A stretch of DNA of 64,000 bases from Actinopolymorpha cephalotaxi (GCF_013408535.1 NZ_JACBZA010000001.1:4858850-4922849); one strand, 5' to 3'. Positions 8,599 through 17,740 are shown, counted from the first letter of the stretch. Translations and numbers: made by a program. The notes: generated by a model from the letters alone, not told the origin.

Positions 8599-9387
8599 GT
8601 GCAGGACATTGTCGACCCGGCTGCCCACAATCGGGCGGCCTGGGACAAGTACGTCCAAGAGGGCAACGAGTGGTCGACGCCGGTGAGCGCCGAGGCTGTC
8701 GAGCGCGCCCGCACGGGCGACTGGTCGATCGTTCTCATCGGGCATGAGCCGGTCGACCGCTCCTGGCTGCCGGCGGACCTGACCGGCAAGGACGTGTTGT
8801 GCCTTGCCTCCGGCGGTGGCCAGCAGGGTCCGATCCTCGCCGCCGCAGGGGCGCGCGTCACGGTGTTCGACAACTCACCCGGCCAGCTCGGCCAGGACCA
8901 GCTGGTGGCGGCGCGCGACGGACTCGAGCTGCGCACCGTCCTGGGCGACATGCGCTACCTCAGCGCCTTCGGCGACGCAACGTTCGACGTCGTGTTCCAT
9001 CCGGTCTCCAACCTGTTCGTACCAGACCTGGCACCGGTGTGGCGTGAGTGCTTCCGCGTCCTGCGACCGGGCGGAACTCTGCTCGCGGGCTTCCTCAACC
9101 CTGATGTGTACCTGTTCGACCACGAGGTGCTCGACGAGCGCGGCGAGCTGATCGTGGTGCACAAGCTGCCCTACAGCGATGTCACGCAGTACTCCGCCGA
9201 GGAACGCGCCGCGAAGTTCGGCGCGGATGCCCCTCTCGAGTACAGCCACACCCTCACCGACCAGATCGGCGGGCAACTCGCGGCCGGGTTCGTCCTCACC
9301 GGCTTCGCGGAAGCGCCGCACCACTCCGACGCATCCGCTCAATACCTGTCGGCCTACTTCGCGACGCGGGCTGTCAAGCCGGGCTGA
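8599..9387 (+). CDS. Class I SAM-dependent methyltransferase, substrate unknown
   Basis: A 262-residue methyltransferase of the UbiE/Methyltransf_11 type. SAM motif I is DVLCLASGGGQQG near residue 65, motif II VTVFDNSPGQL near 86, and the post-motif RVLRPGGTLLAGFL near 150. The start is taken as GTG 8599 because GGGAG lies 6 nt before it; the TTG at 8593 sits directly on that ribosome-binding site. It lies alone between menF and an accessory stretch, 63 bp before the first copy of the TTCCGCGGAA palindrome family. No neighbour shows what it methylates; similar proteins are annotated only as methyltransferases. Confidence 0.82.
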   Translation: MQDIVDPAAHNRAAWDKYVQEGNEWSTPVSAEAVERARTGDWSIVLIGHEPVDRSWLPADLTGKDVLCLASGGGQQGPILAAAGARVTVFDNSPGQLGQDQLVAARDGLELRTVLGDMRYLSAFGDATFDVVFHPVSNLFVPDLAPVWRECFRVLRPGGTLLAGFLNPDVYLFDHEVLDERGELIVVHKLPYSDVTQYSAEERAAKFGADAPLEYSHTLTDQIGGQLAAGFVLTGFAEAPHHSDASAQYLSAYFATRAVKPG

Positions 9388-9504
9388 CCCGGTCCGGCAG
9401 GCCGACGCCCACCAGCACACCGCCCCCGGTCCGCGAAGGGGCGCATCGAGTTCGCGAAGAGCAACGGGAAGTGGCTCGTCCGGTCGCAGACTTTCGACGA
9501 CTGA

Positions 9505-9528
9505 GCGATTCTTCCGCGGAAGAATCGC
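9505..9528. repeat. Palindrome family copy 1 (core ATTCTTCCGCGGAAGAAT)
   Basis: A 24-bp perfect palindrome centred between 9516 and 9517, arms GCGATTCTTCCG and its complement. The same 18-bp core occurs at 47324-47355 and 47622-47643. It lies 118 bp after the methyltransferase stop in a 315-bp non-coding gap (9388-9702). The family is unassigned; see the findings. Confidence 0.9.
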
Positions 9529-9560
9529 GTCCCGCACGGGCCCGGGAAACCCAAACGCCG

Positions 9561-9612
9561 CGAGCTGGGAAGACTTACAGGGCCTAGAGCACCCAAGAGT
9601 CTTCCCAGCTCG
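9561..9612. repeat. 15-bp perfect inverted repeat with 22-nt loop
   Basis: Left arm CGAGCTGGGAAGACT (9561-9575) and right arm AGTCTTCCCAGCTCG (9598-9612) are exact complements and would form a long stem-loop in RNA or DNA. It lies 32 bp after palindrome copy 1 and 90 bp before the DUF1801 gene. It could be a terminator for the methyltransferase gene or part of the same element as the palindrome. No T-run follows. Confidence 0.85.
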
Positions 9613-9702
9613 CCATGTGCGTGAGTGACTCGGCTCCTCAGCCCGCAGCGAGGCCGTCGCGAGTGCGCCGTCAGGGCGGGTGCCCGAAGATACGATCCCG
9701 CC

Positions 9703-10098
9703 ATGAGCAAGCCGAAGACCGTTCCGACCGCGAGCGACGTGGGCGACTACCTGGCCGGCATCGCCGACGACGGCCGGCGCCGGGACGCGGCGGCACTGTG
9801 CGACCTGATGCGAAGCGCAACGGGCGAACCACCGGTGATGTGGGGACCGAGCATCGTCGGGTTCGGCCGGTACCACTACAGGTACGAGTCCGGGCGCGAG
9901 GGCGACAGCCTGCGCGTGGGGTTCTCGGCCCGCAAGCAGGCACCGGCGGTGTACGGAATCGACCCTGAAGATCCGGCGACAGAGCAGCTCGGCAAACACA
10001 AGACCGGCAAGGGCTGCCTGTACGTCAAAACACCGGCGGACGTGGACACCAGGGTCCTGTCCGACCTGGTGAGAGATGCCTACGCCAGGATGGCCTGA
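9703..10098 (+). CDS. DUF1801 domain protein
   Basis: A 131-residue single-domain protein of the DUF1801/YdhG type, seen in MWGPSIVGFGRYHYRYESGREGD near residue 45, LRVGFSARKQAPAVYGID near 68 and the closing KTGKGCLYVKTPADVDTRVLSDLV. These small proteins are common in actinobacteria and have no settled role. The ATG at 9703 is preferred to upstream starts because MSKPKTVPT is the normal N-terminus and the upstream codons run through the non-coding gap. Convergent with the hemolysin III gene, 67 bp apart. Confidence 0.85.
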   Translation: MSKPKTVPTASDVGDYLAGIADDGRRRDAAALCDLMRSATGEPPVMWGPSIVGFGRYHYRYESGREGDSLRVGFSARKQAPAVYGIDPEDPATEQLGKHKTGKGCLYVKTPADVDTRVLSDLVRDAYARMA

Positions 10099-10165
10099 CG
10101 TCTCGCGAAAACTCCCGGTCGCGACCGGGAGGGTCGGCGGCAGCGAGCGACCGTACGCCAAACCC

Positions 10166-10852
10166 TCAGGAGTACACGGTCAGTGACACACCGACGTAGT
10201 GGGCGATGAACGCCAGCACCGTGAAGGCGTGGAAGACCTCGTGGAACCCGAACCAGCGCGGCGACGGGTTCGGCCTCTTGGTGGCGTACACGATCGCGCC
10301 CGCGGAGTAGAGCAGCCCGCCGGTGAGGATCATCGCGAAGACCACGCCCCGCCCGTGGTCGAAGAAGTCCGGCAGCCAGAACGCCGCCGCCCAGCCGACC
10401 GCGATGTACACCGGGACGTACAGCCAGCGCGGTGCGCCCAGCCACAGCACCCGGAACGCCACCCCGAGCAGGGCGCCGCCCCACACGATGGCGAGCAGCA
10501 CCTTCGCGTTCTGCTTGTCCAGCAACAGCAGGGTGAACGGCGTGTAGGTGCCGGCGATGATCAGGAAGATGTTGGCGTGGTCCAGCCGGCGCAGCACTCC
10601 CGCCGCGCGCGGCGACCAGTGCCCGCGGTGATAGAGCGCGCTCACCCCGAACAGCAGGCTGGCCGTGAGGGCGAAGATCCCGGTCGCGATCTTGGCCTCG
10701 GTGCTCGGCGCCAGGACGACGATGACGATGCCCGCCACCACCGACAGCGGGAAGGTCCCGGCATGCAGCCAGCCCCGCAACTTCGGCTTGACGGTCTGGG
10801 CGACGTCGTGGACTGCCTCCTGCACGGAGCTTCCGAGGTCTGGAGCGTGCAT
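10166..10852 (-). CDS. Hemolysin III / PAQR family membrane protein
   Basis: Seven-helix membrane protein of the PAQR/TrhA family. Family markers are present: SALYHRGHW near residue 72, RRLDHANIFLIIAGTYTPF near 86, and the C-terminal metal-site motif FGFHEVFHAFTVLAFIAHY. Length 228 residues is typical. A 26-residue amphipathic N-terminus precedes the first helix. In E. coli TrhA affects membrane energetics; the name hemolysin is historical. ATG at 10852. Unlinked in function to its neighbours. Confidence 0.92.
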   Translation of the reverse strand: MHAPDLGSSVQEAVHDVAQTVKPKLRGWLHAGTFPLSVVAGIVIVVLAPSTEAKIATGIFALTASLLFGVSALYHRGHWSPRAAGVLRRLDHANIFLIIAGTYTPFTLLLLDKQNAKVLLAIVWGGALLGVAFRVLWLGAPRWLYVPVYIAVGWAAAFWLPDFFDHGRGVVFAMILTGGLLYSAGAIVYATKRPNPSPRWFGFHEVFHAFTVLAFIAHYVGVSLTVYS

Positions 10853-10927
10853 GGGCCCTCCACGGTGCGGATCCGATGGTGGATCAAGTCCGGTCCAAAT
10901 GCTACGGGTGAGTAACCAACTCTAGTC

Positions 10928-12586
10928 TTACGGGCATTCGACGCTGATGTGCCCGTCCAGCACATGAACTATGTGCGTCGGGTGGACGGCTTCGACCAGC
11001 TTCCGGTCGTGGCTGGCGAGCACGAGCGTACCGTCGTAGTCCGCGAGCGCCTGTTCGAGCTGTTCGACCGCCGGCAGGTCGAGGTGGTTGGTCGGCTCGT
11101 CCAGCACCAGCAGGTTGGCCTGCCGCGCGACGAGGAGTGCCAGGTCAGCGCGGGTCCGCTCCCCGGGCGAGAGCGACCCGGTCTGCCGTACGACGTCGTC
11201 CGCGCCGAGTCCGAACTTCGCCAGCAGGGTCCGCGCCTCGGTCTCGTCCTGCCCGGACGACTGCCGGAAGGCGTCCAGCAGCACGACGTCGGCGGCCACA
11301 CCCCGGCGCACCTGGTCGATCTGGCCGAGCACCACGCCGTGCCCGATCCACCGCTCCCCCGCCGTCGGCTCCAACTGGCCGAGCAGCACCGAGATCAGGC
11401 TGGACTTGCCGGCGCCGTTCGGCCCGACCACCACCATCCGGTCGGCGTAGCGCAGGTCGAGGTCGACCGGCCCCAGCCGGAACGCCCCCCGTTCCACCAC
11501 CACTCCGGCGAGCCCGGCGACCCGCGCGCCGCTGCGGGACCCCTGGTCCAGCTTCAGCCGCAGCTCCCACGGAGTGCGCGGCTCCTCGACCTCGGCCAGC
11601 CGGTCGGCCGCCCGCTGCGCGCGGGCCGCGCCGGCGCCGGTGCCCTGGGCCTTCTGGATGTGGAAGTGCCGGACGAACTTGTCGTTGTCGGCGGGCTTGC
11701 GGGCCGACCGCTGGGCACCCGAACGGGCCCATTCCTGTTTGCGTTTCGCCTGTTCCAGCAGGGCGTCCCGCTGGGAGGAGTAGGTGTCGTACGCCTCCTG
11801 CGCGGCGGCGTGAGCGCGCTCGCGTTCGGCCAGGTAGGAGCCGAACCCGCCACCGTACGTGCGACCCAGCCGGGCGAACTCGTCGATCTCCAGTACGTCG
11901 GTCGCCACCCGCTCCAGGAACGTGCGGTCGTGGGAGACCACCACCAGCGCACCGGACCGGCCGGTGAGGAACTCCTCCAGCCTGGCCAGCCCGGCGAGGT
12001 CGAGGTCGTTGGTGGGTTCGTCGAGCAGGAGTACGTCGAATTTCGCCAGCAGCACCGACGCCAGCGCCAGCCGGGCGAGCTGCCCGCCCGACAGGGACAG
12101 CACCGGGTCGCCGAGCCGCTCCGGCGGCAGGCCCAGGTCGGCGAGGACGGCGGGCGCGCGGGTGTCGAGGTCCGCGGCGCCGAGGGCGAGGTAGCGGTCC
12201 AGGGCGAGCGCGTACCGGTCGTCCGCACCCTTCGCGCCCTCGGCCAGCGCCGTGGTCGCGCCGGTGAGCTCGGCCTCGGCCGCGGTGACGCCGGTGCGCC
12301 GCCCGAGGTAGCCGGCGAGCGTCTCACCCGCGCGGGCGTCCCGCTCCTGCGGCAGCAGCCCGACGGTGGCCGCGGCGGGCTGGCGTTCGACCGACCCCTG
12401 GTCGGGGGCGAGTGCGCCGAGCATCACCTGCAGCAGCGTGGTCTTGCCGACGCCGTTGGGCCCGACGACGGCGTACCGGTCACCGGGCGTGACGGTGGCG
12501 GAGATGCCCCCGAGAACGAGCTGGGGACCGAGGTGAAGCGCAACGTCGCGAACGACGAGGGTGGACATAGCCGACACGGCGGACAT
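10928..12586 (-). CDS. ABC-F family ATPase
   Basis: Soluble protein with two ABC ATPase domains and no membrane part. First domain: Walker A GPNGVGKTT near residue 40, signature LSGGQLAR, Walker B VLLLDEPTND. Second domain: Walker A GPNGAGKSS near 385, signature LSPGERTR, Walker B LLVLDEPTNH. Between them is the charged linker (residues 245-330) rich in Lys/Arg/Ala that reaches into the ribosome in ABC-F proteins. The first ATG has GGAG 6 nt upstream. Function is in translation, either relief of stalling or antibiotic protection; the sequence alone does not say which. 552 residues. Confidence 0.93.
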   Translation of the reverse strand: MSAVSAMSTLVVRDVALHLGPQLVLGGISATVTPGDRYAVVGPNGVGKTTLLQVMLGALAPDQGSVERQPAAATVGLLPQERDARAGETLAGYLGRRTGVTAAEAELTGATTALAEGAKGADDRYALALDRYLALGAADLDTRAPAVLADLGLPPERLGDPVLSLSGGQLARLALASVLLAKFDVLLLDEPTNDLDLAGLARLEEFLTGRSGALVVVSHDRTFLERVATDVLEIDEFARLGRTYGGGFGSYLAERERAHAAAQEAYDTYSSQRDALLEQAKRKQEWARSGAQRSARKPADNDKFVRHFHIQKAQGTGAGAARAQRAADRLAEVEEPRTPWELRLKLDQGSRSGARVAGLAGVVVERGAFRLGPVDLDLRYADRMVVVGPNGAGKSSLISVLLGQLEPTAGERWIGHGVVLGQIDQVRRGVAADVVLLDAFRQSSGQDETEARTLLAKFGLGADDVVRQTGSLSPGERTRADLALLVARQANLLVLDEPTNHLDLPAVEQLEQALADYDGTLVLASHDRKLVEAVHPTHIVHVLDGHISVECP

Positions 12587-12789
12587 GGCTGCTCCGGGGG
12601 CGACGTGGCCAGAGATCTGGCCGGCATGGTGCGCGGCTGTTCAGCAGGGCTGTTCAGCAGAAAGCGCGCGCGAGGGCCGAACGTCGGCGGACTCCCGGGT
12701 GGAACGAAGGCGTTCCACTCAACGGACGAAGCCCGCGGATCAGCTGCGCATCGGTCGGATCACTCCCGGATCGAGGGGACGGGCCAACC

Positions 12790-13971
12790 CTACCCGGGCG
12801 GGGCAACCGGTTTGGGTGCGCGTGGTTCCGGGTCCGTCCGGCTCGGTCGGCTCGTCCGGCTCGGTCGGCTCGGCTCGTGGGAGGGCAGGGTCAGGCTCAT
12901 CACGGCCAGGGCTGCGCCGAGGCAGACCACCGGCAGCGCCCACCACACCAGGTCGTACCCCGCCAGGAAGTACGCCAGGACCAGCCCGCCGATCGCGACC
13001 AGGGCGCCGATGTCACGCACCGCCGGCCTCGGCAGGCGCGGCCGGCGGGCGAGGAGTACCAGGCCCACGACCACCGCCGCCATCAACAGCGCTGCAACCG
13101 CCCACACGACACCGGCGGGCAGGCCGGCCGTCGCGCCGGGGCCGGCGAGATTGCTGCGCATCGTCGCCCTCACGCCCGGCAGGATCGCGGTGGCGTTCTC
13201 GGCGTGCACCCCGGGGAGTGCGGTGTAGGTGGTCACCGGGCTCCTGCCCGGCAGGTCGGCGGCGGTGAAGGTGACCGTCGAACCGCTGACCCTGGCCCTG
13301 CACGGCGTGGTGTTGTCGCCGACGGTGCAGGACGCCCGGGCCGGCTCCTGCGGCGCGGTCAGCGTCAGCCGCATCCGGTCGATCGGCTCCTCGTGGGAGC
13401 TGATCGCGTTCCACCACATCTCCGCGCTGCGGGGGACGTTGGTGCCGCGCAGCTGGGGATTCGGTGCGGTGACCAGTCCGCGCAGGACGTAGCTGACCTC
13501 GTAGCTGTGCCGCCCGGCCGGCGTGGTGCCGTCCGGTCCGATCCACACGGAGTACCACCAGGCCTGATGGTCGTGGTACGTACGCACCGGACGGCCGTCC
13601 ATGCGTACCGCCAGGTCCTGCACCGACACCACCTGGCCGGTCGCCTGGTCGCGGGCGTCCGCGCTGTCGCCGGCGGAGGTGAACCGGATCGGCACCGCCC
13701 AGTTCAGCGGCGTGGCCCGGGCTGCCGCCAGGTCGTAGGTGAACCGTTCACGGACGGTGACCGACCCGTCGGTGCCGACCCGTGCGGTGAGGTCGTACGC
13801 CGGGATGCGGTCGCCCTCGGTGGCGTCGGCTGCCTTGGCGGTCCCGGCTGCGGCCGCGTGGGCGGGCGCCGGATGGGCCGGGCCGAGGGCGGCCAGCACC
13901 AGCCCCGCGAGGAGCGGAGCCAGGAGGAGTACGACCGGGAACCGGGTCCGGCCGCCGTACGCCGTCGTCAT
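12790..13971 (-). CDS. DUF2207-type predicted membrane protein
   Basis: 393 residues: an N-terminal signal peptide (hydrophobic stretch at residues 11-40), a beta-rich extracellular part resembling the DUF2207 N-terminal domain (IPAYDLTARVGTDGSVTVRERF, RHSYEVSYVLRG), then two or three membrane helices at about 270-290 and 305-350 and a short Arg/Pro/Ser-rich cytoplasmic tail with SRPSRTSRPSRT repeats. The usual DUF2207 C-terminal TPM-like extension is missing, so this is a short form. Function unknown. Downstream of it, 12587-12789 has no gene and no clear signal. Confidence 0.72.
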   Translation of the reverse strand: MTTAYGGRTRFPVVLLLAPLLAGLVLAALGPAHPAPAHAAAAGTAKAADATEGDRIPAYDLTARVGTDGSVTVRERFTYDLAAARATPLNWAVPIRFTSAGDSADARDQATGQVVSVQDLAVRMDGRPVRTYHDHQAWWYSVWIGPDGTTPAGRHSYEVSYVLRGLVTAPNPQLRGTNVPRSAEMWWNAISSHEEPIDRMRLTLTAPQEPARASCTVGDNTTPCRARVSGSTVTFTAADLPGRSPVTTYTALPGVHAENATAILPGVRATMRSNLAGPGATAGLPAGVVWAVAALLMAAVVVGLVLLARRPRLPRPAVRDIGALVAIGGLVLAYFLAGYDLVWWALPVVCLGAALAVMSLTLPSHEPSRPSRTSRPSRTDPEPRAPKPVAPPG

Positions 13972-14086
13972 GACGGGTCAGCCTGCCAGCACACGCTGAG
14001 CCATCGCACCGTGCGCCCACAGTCGCGCCCCGCACCGGGTGGCCGCACACCGGTCGCCCTCACACCGGTCTCCCTCGCGCGGAGCC

Positions 14087-15016
14087 TCACCGGGCTGCCG
14101 GTTCGAAGCGGTACGCCGTGACGTCGCGCACCGGCCGGTAGCCGACCGCGGCGTAGATCTTGTTCGACGTCGGGTTGGCCAGGTCGGTGAACAGCGCGCA
14201 CGTCCTGGCGCCGGCAGCCAGCTCGTGCCGGCTCACCGCGGCGACCAGCGCGCTGGCGTACCCACGACCGCGCCGGTCGCGAGGGGTGTAGACGGGGCCG
14301 ATCCGGACGACGCCGTGCACCGGCGTGGTGACGCCGAGGTGCGACACCGCTCCGTCGTGGTCCCACACCCACGAACGCCGTTCGGCCAGCCGCAGGTCGA
14401 CCGCCTCGGTCACGCGGTGGCGCTCCACCTCGGTCAGCGCGTTCACCGGCCGTCCGGCGGCGTCGGCGGCATCCGCCTCGAAGGCGAGGCACCAGGCCAG
14501 CAGCGTGTCCCGGTCGGCGGTGGTGGCCGGCCTCGCCTCGCCCGGAACCGCCGCCGCCGGCGGTGTCACCGCGTCCAGTGCGTGCAGGCGTTCGGCCATC
14601 TCCGGCACGGCCGTCGCACCGGTGAGGTGTTCCCAGGTGCGAACGAAGTCGGCGACGTACGGATGCGTGCCGACCACGCCGGCCGCGTCCGGGCAGGCGC
14701 CGGCCAGGAGTTTCGCGGCGAGTTCGGCGGCCGGGCCGGACTCCGCGGACAGCCACACCCGCTGCGGTGGGGTCCGCATGGCGACGGCCGCCACCTCACC
14801 GCCCGCACCGCCACCGTCGCCACGCTCGTCGGCGCCACGCTCGTCGTCGTCGGTTCGCACCGTGAGGTACGTCGCCGGCGCGGGGTCGATGATCACTCCG
14901 GCCGCCCGGCCGGTGACGTTGGTGACCAGCACGTTGTTGACCACCGGATCGGCCGCGAGGAAGTCCGCGGCCGAGGTCAGGAAGGTGGCTGGGTCGTCGG
15001 TGAGTTCGCCGTGCAC
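14087..15016 (-). CDS. GNAT family N-acetyltransferase
   Basis: 309 residues with the GNAT fold in the C-terminal half: RPATTADRDTLLAWCLAFEA near residue 160 as the first strand-helix, then VHGVVRIGPVYTPRDRRGRGYASALVAAVS, which carries the acetyl-CoA pyrophosphate loop RRGRGYAS, and ANPTSNKIYAAVGYRPV near the end. The N-terminal half is a degenerate GNAT-like region (VVNNVLVTNV, YLTVRT) with an Asp/Gly insert. Substrate unknown. It lies 7 nt downstream of menD, on the same strand, so it may be carried on the menC-menD transcript. Confidence 0.85.
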   Translation of the reverse strand: MHGELTDDPATFLTSAADFLAADPVVNNVLVTNVTGRAAGVIIDPAPATYLTVRTDDDERGADERGDGGGAGGEVAAVAMRTPPQRVWLSAESGPAAELAAKLLAGACPDAAGVVGTHPYVADFVRTWEHLTGATAVPEMAERLHALDAVTPPAAAVPGEARPATTADRDTLLAWCLAFEADAADAAGRPVNALTEVERHRVTEAVDLRLAERRSWVWDHDGAVSHLGVTTPVHGVVRIGPVYTPRDRRGRGYASALVAAVSRHELAAGARTCALFTDLANPTSNKIYAAVGYRPVRDVTAYRFEPAAR

Positions 15017-15023
15017 CGGCCGA

Positions 15024-16781
15024 TCATCCCACCGAAACCGCCTCGCGTACCCGGGCGTGCAGGTCCCGGGTCCGCGTCCGGTCGACCGGGACCTCGACCA
15101 CCCGCAGGCCGCGCGACCGGGACAGCGCGCCCCGCAGTTCCTCCCGCGTCGTGGCCCGGACGAAGGGCGTGTGGGTGGCCGCGACGAGGGAGCCGAGGTC
15201 GACGCCGTGCGGCGTACCGAAGATCCGCTCGAACGCGTCGGCGTGGTCGGGCCCGCCCTGTTCGAGGGTGCAGAAGATGCCGCCGCCGTCGTCGTTGACG
15301 ACCACGATCGTGAGGTCGGGCCGGGCTTCGTACGGGCCGCGGACGAGCGCGTTCGCGTCGTGCAGGAACGTGAGGTCGCCGACCAGTGCGTACGCCGGAC
15401 CGGACCGGTGCACCAGCGCCGCCCCGATCGCGGTGGACAGGGTGCCGTCGATGCCGGCCAGGCCGCGGTTGCTCAGCACCCGCCGGTGGTCGCGCGGGTC
15501 GATCCGGCCGGACTCGTCGACCAGCCGGTTGCTCCACGGCGCGCCGGCGAGGTCGAGGTCGCGGATCGGGTTGGAGGACCCGGCCACCAGCAGGCCTCCG
15601 CCCGGCAGGACGCCGGCGACCTCGCAGGCGACGTGCAGCCCGGTGAACCCGGGCTCAGCTGCCAGGACATCGTCGACGGCGGCACGAGCGGCCCGGTCCG
15701 CGGCCAGCCAGGCGGCCAGCCACTCGTCCGGCTCGCGCCGGCCGGCGCCCTCTACCGTGCCGTCCAGCGCCGCGGTCGTGGTGACGCGGTACGCCTGGTG
15801 ACCGGCGTCGGGCCAGGACGGCCGTCGGGACACCACGACCACCTCGACGTCCGGGCGGGCCAGCAGCCGGGTCACCGGACGGGACAGGGTGGGCCAGCCG
15901 TGCACGACCACGCGTTCGATGCCGGCCTCGAGGTCGGGCCGGGTGTCCAGCAGCAGGCGGTAGGGGCCGAGCGCGTTCGGGCCGGACCGCGCGCCGCTGG
16001 AGGGCTCGGCGAGCAGCGGCCAGCCGGCCGTCTCGGCCAGCCAGCGGGCCTGCGCGTCGGCGCCGTCGCCGGCGACCACCACCGTGCGCGGCCCCTCCTC
16101 CAGCCAGGCGACATGGTCGGTGGACAGCCGCTCGATCCGGGTCCACCGGGCGTTCCCGGACCGACCGGAGAGGGACTCCGGCCAGACGTCGCGCAGGCGG
16201 GGATCGTCGAGGTCCACCGGGTCGGCCGGGTCGGGCACCAGCGGGTCGCGGAACGCGAGATTGAGGTGCACCGGGCCGGGGTTGCGGTCGCGGAACCCGC
16301 GGGCCACCGAGGTCGCACGGCCGACGAGCTCGCGCCAGTAGGCGTTCTGGCCGGGCCGGGCCTCGGGTACGCCGACCTCGTGGAAGAGCCGCACCGCGTC
16401 GCCGTACAGCTTGATCTGGTCCGTCGTCTGGCTGGCGCCCACGCCGCGCAGGTCCGGCGGCCGGTCGGCGGTGAGCACCAGCAGGGCCACGCCCGCGTGG
16501 TGGGCCTCGAGCACCGCCGGGTGCAGGTTGGCCGCGGCGGTGCCGGACGTGCACACCACCGGGACCGGGCGGCGGCCGGCCTTGGCCAGGCCGAGCGCGA
16601 GGAACCCGGCGGTCCGCTCGTCGACGCGTACGTGCAGCCGGATCCGGCCCTGGGCGTCGGCGGCGTGCAGGGCGAACGCGAGCGCGGCGTTGCGCGATCC
16701 GGGCGCGAGCACCGCCTCGCGTACGCCACACCGCCACAGCTCGTCGACGATCACCCGGGCCAGTGCGGTGGACGGGTTCAC
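15024..16781 (-). CDS. menD: 2-succinyl-5-enolpyruvyl-6-hydroxy-3-cyclohexene-1-carboxylate synthase
   Basis: Thiamine-diphosphate enzyme joining isochorismate and 2-oxoglutarate in menaquinone synthesis. It has VLAPGSRNAALAFALH near residue 26, DERTAGFLALGLAKA with the ThDP-activating glutamate, CTSGTAAANLHPAV, ADRPPDLRGVGASQTTDQ, and the C-terminal ThDP site YALVGDLTFLHDANAL with VNDDGGGIF. The GTG start at 16781 overlaps the menC stop (GTGA). The frame is open far upstream through menC, but the family N-terminus VNPSTALARVIVDEL fits this GTG. 585 residues. Confidence 0.95.
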   Translation of the reverse strand: MNPSTALARVIVDELWRCGVREAVLAPGSRNAALAFALHAADAQGRIRLHVRVDERTAGFLALGLAKAGRRPVPVVCTSGTAAANLHPAVLEAHHAGVALLVLTADRPPDLRGVGASQTTDQIKLYGDAVRLFHEVGVPEARPGQNAYWRELVGRATSVARGFRDRNPGPVHLNLAFRDPLVPDPADPVDLDDPRLRDVWPESLSGRSGNARWTRIERLSTDHVAWLEEGPRTVVVAGDGADAQARWLAETAGWPLLAEPSSGARSGPNALGPYRLLLDTRPDLEAGIERVVVHGWPTLSRPVTRLLARPDVEVVVVSRRPSWPDAGHQAYRVTTTAALDGTVEGAGRREPDEWLAAWLAADRAARAAVDDVLAAEPGFTGLHVACEVAGVLPGGGLLVAGSSNPIRDLDLAGAPWSNRLVDESGRIDPRDHRRVLSNRGLAGIDGTLSTAIGAALVHRSGPAYALVGDLTFLHDANALVRGPYEARPDLTIVVVNDDGGGIFCTLEQGGPDHADAFERIFGTPHGVDLGSLVAATHTPFVRATTREELRGALSRSRGLRVVEVPVDRTRTRDLHARVREAVSVG

Positions 16782-17740
16782 GCCAGGCCCTCCACCCGGT
16801 CCAGGCGCTCCAGCCAGCGCTGCCGGGTCGCCTCGTCGGCGGCCGCCGCTGCCAGCCGGGCGGGTTCGGGTTCGGGGCGTACGACGGGCAACGCGCCGTC
16901 CACGGGGACGAGCGGGTCGGCCACCACGTCGGCGGTCAGCATCGAGACGGTGGCCAGGCCGCAGGCGTACGGCAGCTCCGGCAGAGCGGCGGCCAGTGCG
17001 ACCCCGGCAGCGATCCCGACCGAGGTCTCCAGCGCGCTCGACACCACCACCGGGAGGCCGATCTGCTCGGCGATCCGCAGCGAGGCGAGCACCCCGCCGA
17101 GCGGCTGGGCCTTCAACACGGCGATGTCGGCGGCCTCGTGCCGGACCACGCGGTAGGGGTCGGCCGCCTGCCGGATCGACTCGTCGGCGGCGATGGGCAC
17201 CTCGACCCGGCGGCGTACCTGGGCGAGCTCCTCGACCGTGGCGCAGGGCTGCTCGGCGTACTCCAGACCGCCGGCGGCCTTGTCCAGCCAGCTGATCATC
17301 CGGACCGCGGTGTCGACGTCCCAGCCGCCGTTGGCGTCCACCCGGATCCGGCCGTCGGGGCCGAGGGCGTCGCGGACCGCCTCCACCCGTGCCAGGTCGT
17401 CGGACTCGGGTTGGCCGGGTTCGGCGACCTTCACCTTGGCGGTACGGCAGCCGGCGCCGCGGCACACCACCGCGTGCGCCTGCTCGGGGCCGACGGCGGG
17501 GACGGTGCAGTTGACCGGGATCGCGTCGCGGACGGGGGTGGGCCACACGTCGTAGGCGGCCTCGCGGGCCGCGCGCAGCCAGGGGACGCAGGTGGCGTCG
17601 TCGTAGTCGAGGAACGGGCTGAACTCCGCCCAGCCGGCCGGGCCGCGAACCAGGATCCCCTCGCGGACGGTGATGCGGCGGAAGCGGTTGCGCATGGCCA
17701 CCGCGAAGACGTGGAGATCGCCGTCCGCCCGGATGATCAT
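16778..17740 (-). CDS. menC: o-Succinylbenzoate synthase
   Basis: Enolase-superfamily dehydratase making o-succinylbenzoate. Catalytic features: AKVKVAEPGQ with the KxK base pair near residue 120, VDANGGWDVDTA with the first metal ligand near 153, YAEQPC near 180, ADESIR near 205 and the second lysine in AVLKAQPLGG near 228; LETSVG follows. ATG at 17740 with GGAGG upstream. 320 residues. Coupled to menD by a 4-nt overlap and divergent from menE; the 109-bp region between holds a 15-bp palindrome that may be an operator for both directions. Confidence 0.94.
   Translation of the reverse strand: MIIRADGDLHVFAVAMRNRFRRITVREGILVRGPAGWAEFSPFLDYDDATCVPWLRAAREAAYDVWPTPVRDAIPVNCTVPAVGPEQAHAVVCRGAGCRTAKVKVAEPGQPESDDLARVEAVRDALGPDGRIRVDANGGWDVDTAVRMISWLDKAAGGLEYAEQPCATVEELAQVRRRVEVPIAADESIRQAADPYRVVRHEAADIAVLKAQPLGGVLASLRIAEQIGLPVVVSSALETSVGIAAGVALAAALPELPYACGLATVSMLTADVVADPLVPVDGALPVVRPEPEPARLAAAAADEATRQRWLERLDRVEGLA

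Noticed and set aside
9354-9710. Minus-strand frame across the 9388-9702 gap
   Set aside because: It passes through the palindrome and hairpin, has no ribosome-binding site and no family match.
13736-13755. GTGAACCGTTCAC dyad as a possible Rex site
   Set aside because: Lies inside the coding region of the DUF2207 gene and has the wrong half-site spacing.
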